Source of the DNA: DASYHQ01 sp038223165
Lineage (GTDB): Bacteria; Planctomycetota; Phycisphaerae; Tepidisphaerales; Tepidisphaeraceae
Direction: 5' to 3'
Length of the DNA: 9,846 nucleotides
NCBI GenBank assembly: GCA_038223165.1
Contig: JBBRHE010000146.1
Coordinates: 1-9,846, forward strand
Positions 1 to 6,880 of this stretch are shown one piece after another; position 1 is the stretch's first letter, and every line of letters starts with the position of its first letter. Under the pieces are notes generated by a model, which had not been told where the DNA came from, searched no databases, and saw only the letters and a list, made by a program, of their open reading frames with translations. The translations under genes and the position numbers were made by a program.

Positions 1-1
1 C

Positions 2-361
2 ATCACGTCGAACGTGACGGGCATCGTCGACGACCAGTACACCGCGCTGGATGCGCTGCGTGTGAGCCTGCCGGTCGGCACGGTAAGTGGCGCGCCGAAA
101 ATTCGCGCGATGCAGATCATCGACGAACTCGAATCCACCCGCAGGGGCCCGTACGGTGGCGCGGTGGGGTATCTCGACTTCGCGGGCAACATGGACACGT
201 GCATCGCGCTGCGCACGATCGTCTGGCGCAACGGCACCTACGACGTCCAGGCCGGCGCCGGTGTGGTCGCCGACAGTGTGCCCGCGAGCGAGTATGCGGA
301 GACGATGAACAAGGCCAAGGCGCTAATGAAGGCGGTGGAGATTGCGGAAAAAGGGTTCTGA
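2..361 (+). CDS. trpE: Anthranilate synthase component I, C-terminal part (5' end outside window)
   Basis: This is the last ~119 residues of the chorismate-binding subunit of anthranilate synthase. The enzyme converts chorismate to anthranilate, the first committed step of tryptophan synthesis in the cytoplasm. The frame is open from the window edge (I-T-S-N-V-T-G...), so the start lies upstream. Visible family signatures are ITSNVTG, LPVGTVSGAPKIRAMQIIDE, RRGPYGGAVGYLD, a CIALRT segment and QAGAGVVADSVPASEYAET, all from the conserved catalytic core of the TrpE/PabB/isochorismate synthase superfamily. The sequence ends normally at a TGA. TrpE is favoured over PabB because of overall resemblance to bacterial TrpE ends, but PabB cannot be fully excluded from this fragment. 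No trpG or trpD follows directly; the next gene is a glycosyltransferase beyond a terminator-like hairpin. Confidence 0.93.
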   Translation: MTSNVTGIVDDQYTALDALRVSLPVGTVSGAPKIRAMQIIDELESTRRGPYGGAVGYLDFAGNMDTCIALRTIVWRNGTYDVQAGAGVVADSVPASEYAETMNKAKALMKAVEIAEKGF

Positions 362-367
362 TCTGCA

Positions 368-440
368 CGTACCACGGGCGGCCCGCCCGTGTTCTTTTTC
401 GAATGTAGAGCAAAAGCACGGGCGAACCGCCCGTGGTACG
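368..440. repeat. Twin-hairpin inverted repeat between trpE and the GT2 gene
   Basis: Two 24-nt arms (368-391 and 417-440) are reverse complements of one another except for two central bases. They are separated by a 25-nt T-rich/A-rich spacer. Each arm is itself a hairpin with an 8-bp stem, so the element can fold as two small hairpins or one long one. This design, with a flanking gtacc/ggtac on the outer ends, resembles the short palindromic dispersed repeats found in many bacterial intergenic regions. Whether it recurs elsewhere in the genome cannot be seen here. Confidence 0.75.
373..399 (+). terminator. Probable intrinsic terminator of trpE
   Basis: A GC-rich hairpin with arms cacgggcg and cgcccgtg (8 bp, 3-nt loop) begins 12 nt after the trpE stop. 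It is followed at once by a T-rich run (ttcttttt). This is the classical form of a rho-independent terminator. It is also the left arm of the larger inverted repeat at 368-440. Confidence 0.65.
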
Positions 441-463
441 GCGCGGAGGACGCCGCCAACACC

Positions 464-1414
464 ATGAAGCTAGTCGTCTCCATGCCCGCGTTGAATGAAG
501 AGAAGACGATCACCAAGGTGATCGAGGGGATCCCGCGCGACATCCCGGGTATCACGGAAGTTCACGTGCTGGTCGTCAACGACGGCAGCACCGATTCGAC
601 CGCGGCGCTATCCACCGCGGCGGGGGCGACGGTGTTGTCCAACCCGCAGCCGCGCGGGGTCGGCGCGGCGTTTCATACGGCGCTCGGGTGGGCGATCGCG
701 CAGGGCGCGGACCTGCTGGTCACGATCGATTCAGATGGTCAGTTCAACCCCGCGGATATCCCCACGCTGGCGGCACCCATCATCAACGGCTCGGCGGACT
801 TCGCGACAGCATCGCGGTTCAAGGACCCGGCCCTCATCCCTGTCATGCCGCCTATTAAGTTATGGGGCAACCGGATGATGAGCCGGCTGGTCTCGCGGTT
901 GACCGAGGGCAAATTCTACGACGTGTCGTGCGGCATGCGCTGCTACAGCCGACGCGCAATGCTGAGCCTGAATCTGCTCGGAAAGTTCACCTACACACAG
1001 GAAGTCTTTCTGAACCTGGCCTTCAAAGGCTTGCGCATTGCCGAGGTGCCAATCCCGGTGCGCGGCGAGCGCGAGTTTGGCAAGAGCCGCGTCGCGAGCA
1101 ACCTGTGGCAGTATGCGACCAAAACCAGTGGCATCATCTTCCGCTGCTATCGCGACTATCGCCCGTTGCGATTTTTCGGGGGTGTGGCGTTCGGGTTGAT
1201 CGTGCCAGCGGTGCTACTCGAAGGGTTCTTCGTCGGTCACTACATGCTGACCGGCGCGTTCTCGCCGCACAAGTGGGCGGGATTTACGGGGGCGGGCCTT
1301 TTCGTGCTGGGACTGATGATGCTCTACATGGGCCTCATCGGCGATATGCTCGACCGACACCGGATGTACCTGGAAGAAGTCCTCTACCACGCTCGCGCCC
1401 GATCAAAAGATTGA
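464..1414 (+). CDS. Family 2 glycosyltransferase, DPM1/GtrB-like, with two C-terminal membrane helices
   Basis: A 316-residue GT-A glycosyltransferase that probably moves a sugar from a nucleotide donor to a polyprenyl-phosphate carrier at the cytoplasmic face of the membrane. Residues 5-13 (VSMPALNEE) and 37-46 (VVNDGSTDST) form the nucleotide-sugar site. D89-S-D91 is the metal-binding DXD motif. DVSCGMRCYSRRA (153-165) and the GEREFGKSR segment (201-209) match the DPM1-like subgroup. Hydrophobic stretches at about 237-262 and 275-295 are likely membrane helices, as in GtrB/ArnC-like enzymes. The ATG at 464 is chosen because it gives the normal N-terminus and lies 13 nt after GGAGGA (445-450). 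An upstream in-frame extension would translate the inverted repeat. The acceptor and the sugar are not predictable. It converges with the PEBP gene, with 37 nt between their stops. Confidence 0.88.
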   Translation: MKLVVSMPALNEEKTITKVIEGIPRDIPGITEVHVLVVNDGSTDSTAALSTAAGATVLSNPQPRGVGAAFHTALGWAIAQGADLLVTIDSDGQFNPADIPTLAAPIINGSADFATASRFKDPALIPVMPPIKLWGNRMMSRLVSRLTEGKFYDVSCGMRCYSRRAMLSLNLLGKFTYTQEVFLNLAFKGLRIAEVPIPVRGEREFGKSRVASNLWQYATKTSGIIFRCYRDYRPLRFFGGVAFGLIVPAVLLEGFFVGHYMLTGAFSPHKWAGFTGAGLFVLGLMMLYMGLIGDMLDRHRMYLEEVLYHARARSKD

Positions 1415-1451
1415 TCAAAAAGGATTAGCTTGGGCGCATGAGGCGGGTACA

Positions 1452-2048
1452 CTACCGCTTGAACGTCCCCACCGTCGCGCCCTTGGCGAGCACGTGACCG
1501 CGCATCGCGCTGATCACCGCGCCGCGACCTTCACCACCGTCAAGCGCCAGGCACTTGTCCAGCGCATAGACCTGAAAGAAATACCGGTGCGCATCGTCAC
1601 ACCTGGGCGGCTGTGGCCCGGTGTATCCAGTCTTCAGCGTCGAGTTCTTCCCTTGCAGCATTGTCACAGGGAAGTACACGATGGCCTCCTGAGCGATGTA
1701 CTCGGGCAGCGCGCGGCAGTCGCTGGAAATGTTGTACGCGAGCCAGTGGACGAACGGGTCCGGTGTTGGCGCATCCGGATCCTCGCACAAGATTGTAAAA
1801 GATCGCGTGCCCTTGGGGACGTTGATCCACCTCAGCCCAGGCGACAAGTTGTCCCCTTCAGAGGTGAACTTTGCCGGCATGGTCGCACCGACCCCAAAGC
1901 CGTCTGCCTCCACGTCCATCTCATCGGGGACATTGGCGAACGCCCCGTTCCAGGCCATTCGCTCGACACCGGCCCGCTCGATTGGCCTGCCACCGATGAA
2001 AATCGTCGGCATGCTCGCGAGCGACCGGGCCGTATGGGTAAAGGACAT
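1452..2048 (-). CDS. YbhB/YbcL-family PEBP (Raf kinase inhibitor-like) protein
   Basis: A 198-residue protein of the phosphatidylethanolamine-binding protein family. Bacterial YbhB/YbcL members have the PEBP fold, but their physiological role is mostly unknown. Family signatures are in order: SEGDNLSPGLRW (63-74), EDPDAPTPDPFVHW (89-102), and GPQPPRCDDAHRYFFQVYAL (144-163). These contain the D90/D92 and H101 anion-pocket residues and the late HRY. There is no signal peptide or membrane segment, so it is probably cytoplasmic. The first ~50 residues are poorly conserved in type. The ATG at 2048 is chosen because GGGAG sits 7 nt upstream on the coding strand; the frame stays open further 5' but that would overlap the phospholipase D gene. 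It lies 65 nt downstream of that gene on the same strand and may share its transcript. Confidence 0.88.
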   Translation of the reverse strand: MSFTHTARSLASMPTIFIGGRPIERAGVERMAWNGAFANVPDEMDVEADGFGVGATMPAKFTSEGDNLSPGLRWINVPKGTRSFTILCEDPDAPTPDPFVHWLAYNISSDCRALPEYIAQEAIVYFPVTMLQGKNSTLKTGYTGPQPPRCDDAHRYFFQVYALDKCLALDGGEGRGAVISAMRGHVLAKGATVGTFKR

Positions 2049-2113
2049 CAACGAACTCCCGGGTGAACTACGCCTTGCTCGTAGCGAAGGCAATGCCATC
2101 CCAAGTCGAGCAG

Positions 2114-3403
2114 TCACAGGAGGTAGCGGGCGCGACTGACGGCCCACTGCGTCGCGCGGTCGCGCCAGGGTCGCGATCGCCATTGGTCGGGATCGATTCG
2201 GCTGGCATATCGGACGTCGTTGTCGAACAGGTCACTGACCTGCCCGGCGAATGTGGCGTTGCGGATGATGGTCGACAGTTCAAGGTTGAATTCGATGCTG
2301 CGCGTGTCGAGGTTCGCTGAGCCGATGATCGACGTGTAACCGTCGACCGTCATCGTTTTGGCGTGCAGGACGGCGCCCTGTCGCTCGTAGATTTCGACGC
2401 CTTCGTCCATCAGGCACTCGTAGAACGACCGGGCGGCGACGATCAACGCATTCACGTCACTGCGCCCGGGGAGCATCAGGCGCACCTTCGCTCCGCGCCG
2501 GGCGGCCTTCAGTAGCGCGTGGACGAGGTCGTCGTCGGGCGCGAAGTAGGCCATCGTCATGTCGATGTTTTTGCGCGCATTGCGCAAGAGGTCGCAGAAG
2601 AAGGGTTTGAGCGGGCTGTGAAGCGTCGGGGCGCTGGCAAGCATGCCGAACTCACCGTCGCGCAGGTTGCATCGGTACTCGGTGCGGTGGATGCGCCCAC
2701 CATGAATCGAGTAATTCCAGGACCGCGCAAAGGCGTGGAGCAGTTGCCGCACCGCCGGTCCGCGCAGACCGATCGCGTTGTCGCGCCACGGTTCGCAGCG
2801 CGTCTTGGCTTTGATGACCCACGAGCCGGCGTATTCCGACCCGAGGTTCAACCCACCCATGCCGGCGATGTTGTCGTCGCAGACGATCATCTTTCGATGA
2901 TCACGATTCAACGGTCGCCAACTGTGGCGACCTTCCCACGGTCGGAACGGGTGGAACTCGACCAGCCGCACACCGGCGTCTGCCATGCGCTTGAACATCT
3001 GCGTCTTTTCGCGCCACAACACCGATAGCCCGAACGACCCAAACGAGTCGTACATCACAAAGACCTTCACACCCTGCCGTGCCTTGATGATGAGCAACTC
3101 GGCAAACGCGCGACCCGTGTCGTCGTCGGCGAAGATGTAGAACTCCATACAGATGCGATATCGCGCATTGCGGATCGCATCGGCAGCCGCGTGCAGGGCT
3201 TCACCATCCTTGTAGAGCTGAACAGTCGACCCATCCTGCAGTGTGACCGGTGGAGGCACGATCCAGCCATCGTCGTTGCTGCCGGGACCGAGGTTTACAC
3301 CCGCGCTGGTGCCGGCCTCACCCTGGTGCGTCGGATCGCAGTCGGGCTCCTTGCCGGGAAGAGAGACGTCCTGCTTCAATTCGTCGGTCACCACTGGGGT
3401 CAT
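2114..3403 (-). CDS. Cardiolipin synthase-like phospholipase D family protein
   Basis: A 429-residue protein of the bacterial Cls/phospholipase D superfamily. Such enzymes join phosphatidylglycerol to another phospholipid headgroup to make cardiolipin, or hydrolyse phosphodiester bonds. Both HKD motifs are intact: H169-R-K171-xxxx-D176 followed by GGLNLGSEYAG, and H347-A-K349-xxxx-D354 followed by GSANLDTRSIEFNLE. LYKDGEAL...MEFYIFADDDTG (64-96) matches the start of the Cls catalytic core. The ~50 N-terminal residues are polar, and the N-terminal membrane helices of ClsA are absent, so it is closer to the soluble ClsB type. The start at 3403 has no strong ribosome site, and a later start within the first 50 codons is possible. 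The C-terminus (DPDQWRSRPWRDRATQWAVSRARYLL-like, 404-429) fits a short amphipathic Cls tail. The PEBP gene follows 65 nt downstream. Confidence 0.9.
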   Translation of the reverse strand: MTPVVTDELKQDVSLPGKEPDCDPTHQGEAGTSAGVNLGPGSNDDGWIVPPPVTLQDGSTVQLYKDGEALHAAADAIRNARYRICMEFYIFADDDTGRAFAELLIIKARQGVKVFVMYDSFGSFGLSVLWREKTQMFKRMADAGVRLVEFHPFRPWEGRHSWRPLNRDHRKMIVCDDNIAGMGGLNLGSEYAGSWVIKAKTRCEPWRDNAIGLRGPAVRQLLHAFARSWNYSIHGGRIHRTEYRCNLRDGEFGMLASAPTLHSPLKPFFCDLLRNARKNIDMTMAYFAPDDDLVHALLKAARRGAKVRLMLPGRSDVNALIVAARSFYECLMDEGVEIYERQGAVLHAKTMTVDGYTSIIGSANLDTRSIEFNLELSTIIRNATFAGQVSDLFDNDVRYASRIDPDQWRSRPWRDRATQWAVSRARYLL

Positions 3404-3534
3404 CTGCCAATGATGATAGCGGGCCGGCGGTGCGCCGATAGCCGCATTTTGAGCGTTCGCACGAGTTTGTTACGAATGCGCGAGTCGAAACAGGCAGATG
3501 ATGACGGTTGGCCGACCGATGGTTCCCAGCCCAC
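3404..3534. other. Intergenic gap upstream of the phospholipase D gene
   Basis: A 131-nt stretch between two genes on the - strand. I found no convincing terminator, repeat or sigma-70 promoter in it. A TATCAT-like hexamer occurs close to the phospholipase D start on the - strand, but no -35 element fits it. The gap is long enough for an independent promoter for the phospholipase D-PEBP pair. Confidence 0.4.
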
Positions 3535-5136
3535 CTACCGCACACCCGTTTTGTCTTCCGGCGGTGACCACCGCGCCGGTGGTGTCATTTCACCGGTTGG
3601 GGTAACGCGGTGAAGTTCGTACCGACCGCTGACGACCACCGGCGTTGAGGCGATCGTTCGCCCCGTCGCGTTGAGCATACGCGTCATCCACCGGGATGGT
3701 TCCTCGCGATCGACGACCAGCCACAGCGCATCGGCCGACTCGAATCGCTGGTAATACGCTTCGACTGCGCTGGGTCCGGGCAACAGTTTGGACATCCAAG
3801 GTGAGTCGAGCATCGTCCGCCGACTGAAATAATGGAGGAGCCGCCCATGGTCGTCTACGAGGACGACGTCCCGCTGACCGACGACCGGCGTCAGGTCGCT
3901 CGCGAAGGTCGTCAGCGCATCGACTTTCTGCAAGTCCCGTCGCGCGCTCGATCCGATGCCATGCTGACCCAGCGCGAAACGGACGACGAGCACGATGTTC
4001 GGCGCGATAAGCAGCACCAGCACCGCGACCACCAATCGCGGTTCCCAGACGGGTCCGATGCGCCGGCGCAGGGTGTCGATCGCGTCCCACACGCCGAACA
4101 GCAATAGCGGCATCACCGGCAGGTAATATCGTTCGCGCGGCAGGAAGATGATCTGCTGCGCGACCGTCGCTGCGACGTAAATCCCCCAGAGGGGTCGACG
4201 GCGTGCCAGCCATACACCACATCCAAGTATGGCCAGTGAGCTGACCGTACTGACCACCTTACCCAGGCCGATGCCGATCACGGCTTCGGTCGTGATTTCG
4301 TTCAGCGTCTGGGGCAGTGTCAGGGTCAGCGTGCGCTTCAGCATGTAAGCCGGGCGGTCGAAGACCAGATGACTGACCTTCTGCTCAGGCACGGATGCCT
4401 TGCCCGGAGTCGACCGCCGGGGGTCGGTCAGTCGGAAGCTCACGGCGCACGCGAGGATCACCAGCAGGATCACGATGTGCCGCAACCGTCCCGGCCCACG
4501 CCACGCGTGCCACCCCACCGCCAGTACCATCGCGCCGGCGAAGACGTACCACGTCGGTCTGGCGGTGATCATGATGCACGTGCCAGCGACCAGCATCACC
4601 CAGTTCAGCCATCGCCGGCGCGGTAGGTTCTGGTAAATGCGCTCGTACGCGACCAGCGCCAGCATCACACCCAGAAAGAACGGCACGTCGGTGAAAAGAA
4701 TGAACGGGTAGGCGTAGACCGTCTCGCAGATGCCCACCAGCATCGTGATCAGCACCGCAGTCGGTCGACCGGTGTGAAGCAGGAACAGCCAGTAGACCAA
4801 CCCCAGTGACGCCAGTGACACCAGCAGCAGAACAACGTGCACCGGCCAAAATGTCTCGACCCCGAAGGCCTTGAAGCTCCCCGCGACCAGCCAAGGCACC
4901 AGTGGCTCGACCCACGTGTGGGGCTCTCCCTGGTAAACGTACCCTTGTCCCTCGGCGAGATTGCGCCCGATGGCCGCGTAGAGCGCTGAGTCGGCGTTGG
5001 GACGCCACTGACCTGTAAACCCAGCGATATAAAAGACGATCAAGAGCCCAAAGATCCAATGCCGAACCCGATCCAGTTGCGCGAGGACGCCCTCGGTAAA
5101 GGGCAGATCAGATTGAACGGGCGACCCACTGCTCAT
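3535..5136 (-). CDS. ArnT/PMT-like GT-C membrane glycosyltransferase
   Basis: A 533-residue polytopic membrane protein of the GT-C superfamily (GT39/GT83-like). These enzymes use polyprenyl-phosphate sugars on the outer side of the inner membrane. About 10-11 hydrophobic segments can be read, e.g. near 26-42, 98-120, 126-145, 150-165, 178-210, 219-233, 287-310, 317-333, 336-351 and 366-389. Typical features are NADSALYAAIGRNLAEGQGY (48-66), where D49 matches the catalytic acidic residue of the first periplasmic loop; LFTDVPFF (147-154), the second-loop acidic motif; and RERYYLPVMPLLL (334-346), a common GT-C element. The last ~140 residues (390-533) form a soluble domain, probably periplasmic. 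The family is also labelled 4-amino-4-deoxy-L-arabinose transferase-like. No strong ribosome site precedes the ATG at 5136. The acceptor is unknown. It is divergent from the LuxR pair. Confidence 0.85.
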   Translation of the reverse strand: MSSGSPVQSDLPFTEGVLAQLDRVRHWIFGLLIVFYIAGFTGQWRPNADSALYAAIGRNLAEGQGYVYQGEPHTWVEPLVPWLVAGSFKAFGVETFWPVHVVLLLVSLASLGLVYWLFLLHTGRPTAVLITMLVGICETVYAYPFILFTDVPFFLGVMLALVAYERIYQNLPRRRWLNWVMLVAGTCIMITARPTWYVFAGAMVLAVGWHAWRGPGRLRHIVILLVILACAVSFRLTDPRRSTPGKASVPEQKVSHLVFDRPAYMLKRTLTLTLPQTLNEITTEAVIGIGLGKVVSTVSSLAILGCGVWLARRRPLWGIYVAATVAQQIIFLPRERYYLPVMPLLLFGVWDAIDTLRRRIGPVWEPRLVVAVLVLLIAPNIVLVVRFALGQHGIGSSARRDLQKVDALTTFASDLTPVVGQRDVVLVDDHGRLLHYFSRRTMLDSPWMSKLLPGPSAVEAYYQRFESADALWLVVDREEPSRWMTRMLNATGRTIASTPVVVSGRYELHRVTPTGEMTPPARWSPPEDKTGVR

Positions 5137-5248
5137 GCGGCGAACGGATGCTAACTCGAATGCAGGTCACATTGAAGCGGTGGGTGCCAGCTACAAACGC
5201 ACAATATCGTGCCACAAACGGTCTTATCAGTTATTCTACCAACCCATA

Positions 5249-5292
5249 GGGGAGGCCGGCAGCCCTCCCCCCCTACGTGAAGGCTGCCGGCC
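5249..5292. repeat. Overlapping, mutually exclusive hairpins in the divergent intergenic region
   Basis: A perfect 11-bp inverted repeat (ggccggcagcc at 5254-5264 and its complement at 5282-5292, 17-nt spacer) overlaps a second perfect 7-bp pair (ggggagg at 5249-5255 with cctcccc at 5264-5270). The two pairings share bases 5254-5255 and 5264, so they cannot form together. It may be a dispersed palindromic repeat or a leader switch. It lies upstream of the predicted LuxR promoter and on the 5' side of the GT-C gene. Confidence 0.65.
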
Positions 5293-5328
5293 GTACTCTG
5301 TGGTCGAAGAAGATGCAGGTCGTCAGCC

Positions 5329-5337
5329 TGATATACT
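5329..5337 (+). promoter_or_regulatory. Extended -10 promoter for the first LuxR-type gene
   Basis: TGATATACT is an extended -10 element (TG-n-TATACT, five of six matches to TATAAT). It sits in an AT-richer stretch about 65 nt before the ATG at 5403. No good -35 hexamer is found at the right distance, which is tolerated by extended -10 promoters. The transcription start would be near 5344. Confidence 0.45.
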
Positions 5338-5402
5338 GTCGAGAAACTGCGGCGTTATATCAATTCGCCTAAATGGGTTAGGGACCTTTGACTGCTTACT
5401 CA

Positions 5403-5864
5403 ATGCCGGGGCCAATAAAGCGATCCTCAACGAAGCGGACGCGACCCATCGCGATGGGCGACGTCGCTATCGCGTTGCGCGCCGAACGTCGTCTTGCACC
5501 CGTCGAATCGCCGATGGACACACTGGCGGCCAAGCGTCGCATGCTCGCCGAGTTCATTCGGATGATCGGGGAAGACGCGCCGAAGGCGCCGCCCGCCCTC
5601 GCGCCGACGCCGGGTGCCATCGACGCGTCCAGCGTACCGGACGCGCCCCATCTGGCGATGGTCAACTCCCTGCCACCCCGGTTGCGTCAGACGCTAGCCG
5701 GTCTATTGCGTGGCGACAGTGAAAAACAGGTCGCGCGGTCACTGGAAATCAGCCCGCACACGGTCCACGTTTACGTGAAATCGCTTTACCGCAAGTTCAA
5801 TGTCGCCAGTCGGGGGGAACTGCTTGCCAAGTGGGTCACGACCGGTCCGGCCCCCTTGAAATGA
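5403..5864 (+). CDS. Short LuxR-type HTH regulator lacking a sensory domain
   Basis: A 153-residue DNA-binding protein whose C-terminus (about 90-145) is a GerE/LuxR-type helix-turn-helix: LPPRLRQTLAGLL, GDSEKQVARSLEIS, then the recognition helix region SPHTVHVYVKSLYRKF. It is 37/54 identical by hand alignment to the same region of the next gene, so the two are paralogues. The N-terminal half holds a basic helix (AAKRRMLAEFIRMIGED, 42-58) and a Pro/Ala-rich linker (59-88), with no receiver, GAF or PAS domain. The helix resembles residues 27-43 of the downstream paralogue, so the middle sensory region appears to have been lost. The start is uncertain: ATG 5403 is preferred, but TTG 5388, ATG 5454 and ATG 5514 are possible and none has a good ribosome site. 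It probably acts as a dimer on DNA. Confidence 0.82.
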   Translation: MPGPIKRSSTKRTRPIAMGDVAIALRAERRLAPVESPMDTLAAKRRMLAEFIRMIGEDAPKAPPALAPTPGAIDASSVPDAPHLAMVNSLPPRLRQTLAGLLRGDSEKQVARSLEISPHTVHVYVKSLYRKFNVASRGELLAKWVTTGPAPLK

Positions 5865-5962
5865 CCGGTTTACAGGGTGGATCCTGCCCGTCAACACTTC
5901 ATCTAACCTGAATAGGTGACTTTTGCACAACCCTTCCGTGCGGATATCACCTGTACACCCGA

Positions 5963-5986
5963 TGGCCGTAAGTCACGGTACGGCCA
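5963..5986. promoter_or_regulatory. Candidate operator: 8-bp perfect inverted repeat before the second LuxR gene
   Basis: tggccgta and tacggcca are perfect reverse complements separated by 8 nt, giving a 24-bp dyad that ends 30 nt before the ATG at 6017. A weak sigma-70-like pair (TTGCAC at 5923, 16 nt, TATCAC at 5945) would place the transcription start near the left half-site. Size and position suit a dimeric LuxR-type regulator, so autoregulation is a reasonable guess. An RNA hairpin in the leader is the alternative. Confidence 0.45.
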
Positions 5987-6016
5987 CAGCAAGGGAATGC
6001 GGGGACCAGACAGCTG

Positions 6017-6799
6017 ATGGCGACAAACACCACCCATATCCGCGGGGCCCTTCGGCTCGCCAATGAACTGCACGACCTGGCCGACGATACCTTGCTACGC
6101 CGCAGGCACTTGGTCAGTGGACTATGCACCCTGATCGGCGCTGATGTCGGGCTCAGTGTCATTCGCCACAGCAATGGGAGTGTCACTTCAACATCAACGG
6201 CACGTGCGACAGTCACGTCGGTCGGTTGGGACAACACCGACCGACAACGCGCGGTCGAACACCACTTTCGCGAGCATCCCGAGCCATCCCCTCTTTTCGG
6301 CGCGATGGTGCGGCAATCCATTCGCAATGGTTGGGCGGTAACGACGCAACGAAGGAAGGAAGTCTTCCCGAAGGATGACGTCTGGACCTCACAACCGCTG
6401 GTCAGTCAGTTTCGAGAGCAATGGGGGTTGCATGAGTGCATGGCATCAATCTTCCCCCTCGGTCGGGCCGGTCGCGCTGCGTGGATCTTCCTGTACCGCC
6501 AGGCGCGCGACCCCTTCACGGCCAGGCAGTGCGAATTGTTGCATGTGATCCACGGCGAACTCGACTGGATGTACCGCCCGGCGAGGGTCTCGGGCTCACC
6601 CGAGTTCGCCACTTTGACGATCCGCCAGCGGCAGACGCTTTACCGCCTGCTCGCCGGTGACAGTGAAAAGCAGGTCGCCGCCGGGCTCGGTCTGTCCCGC
6701 CATACGATTCACGTCCACGTGAAGTCGTTGTACCGAACGTTCAAGGTCCACAGCCGCAACGAGCTGCTGGCGAAGTTTGTTCGACCCATGGAGAAGTAG
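6017..6799 (+). CDS. LuxR-type HTH regulator with an N-terminal sensor-like region
   Basis: A 260-residue transcription regulator. The C-terminal GerE/LuxR helix-turn-helix spans about 198-255: LTIRQRQTLYRLLAG, GDSEKQVAAGLGLS, and the recognition helix SRHTIHVHVKSLYRTF. Residues ~15-185 form an N-terminal region with a basic helix (LLRRRHLVSGLCTLIGAD, 26-43) followed by alternating strands and helices, e.g. GLSVIRHSNGS, CMASIFPLGRAGRAAWIFLYR and FTARQCELLHVIHGELDWMY. This pattern resembles a GAF/autoinducer-binding fold, but no ligand-site motif is identifiable. No phosphoacceptor receiver domain is present. The ATG at 6017 follows ggggac by 10 nt. A candidate operator lies just upstream. The gene follows its shorter paralogue by 152 nt on the same strand, and its own HTH is closely alike. 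Target genes are unknown; the FAD oxidoreductase next to it is a possible one. Confidence 0.87.
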   Translation: MATNTTHIRGALRLANELHDLADDTLLRRRHLVSGLCTLIGADVGLSVIRHSNGSVTSTSTARATVTSVGWDNTDRQRAVEHHFREHPEPSPLFGAMVRQSIRNGWAVTTQRRKEVFPKDDVWTSQPLVSQFREQWGLHECMASIFPLGRAGRAAWIFLYRQARDPFTARQCELLHVIHGELDWMYRPARVSGSPEFATLTIRQRQTLYRLLAGDSEKQVAAGLGLSRHTIHVHVKSLYRTFKVHSRNELLAKFVRPMEK

Positions 6800-6811
6800 T
6801 CCCAAACCACA

Positions 6812-6880
6812 GTTAAGCCAAGTCGCAAGGAAGGCGTCACGCTCGTCGAAATGCTGGTCATCATAGACATCAACGTGCGT
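6812..6880 (+). pseudogene. Remnant of a prepilin-type N-terminal signal
   Basis: Between the LuxR stop and the FAD oxidoreductase, the frame reads K-P-S-R-K-E-G-V-T-L-V-E-M-L-V-I-I-D-I-N-V-R (from 6815). It contains the prepilin peptidase signature: basic residues, then G|VTLVEMLVII with Gly at -1 and Glu at +5. There is no ATG, GTG or TTG between the upstream stop (6797-6799) and this motif. The hydrophobic helix breaks after nine or ten residues at an Asp and Asn. I read it as the fossil start of a pseudopilin or DUF1559-type gene. Chance similarity is less likely given the order of matches but cannot be excluded. Confidence 0.5.

Noticed and set aside
389..463. Upstream in-frame extension of the GT2 glycosyltransferase.
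   Set aside because: It would translate the inverted repeat and precede the conserved N-terminal strand by 25 odd residues; the ATG at 464 has a ribosome site and the usual family N-terminus.
1401..1416. gatcaa-aaga-ttgatc hairpin at the end of the GT2 gene.
   Set aside because: The stem is only 6 bp and AT-rich, it overlaps the stop codon, and no T-run follows on either strand, so it is not a convincing terminator.
2049..2183. Upstream extension of the PEBP protein to 2183.
   Set aside because: It overlaps the 3' end of the phospholipase D gene by 70 nt, and the ATG at 2048 has a good ribosome site.
3567..3583. 7-bp hairpin accaccg/cggtggt near the 3' end of the GT-C gene.
   Set aside because: It lies inside the coding region and no T-run follows on the - strand; such stems are common in GC-rich genes.
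5445..5458. 14-bp perfect palindrome cccatcgcgatggg around a possible ATG of the first LuxR gene.
   Set aside because: It falls within the likely coding region, and short palindromes of this size occur by chance in GC-rich sequence; kept only as a minor note.
5135..5722. Long + strand frame covering the divergent intergenic region.
   Set aside because: It crosses the hairpin element and the extended -10 promoter and runs into the LuxR gene in another frame; its translation has no domain-like pattern.
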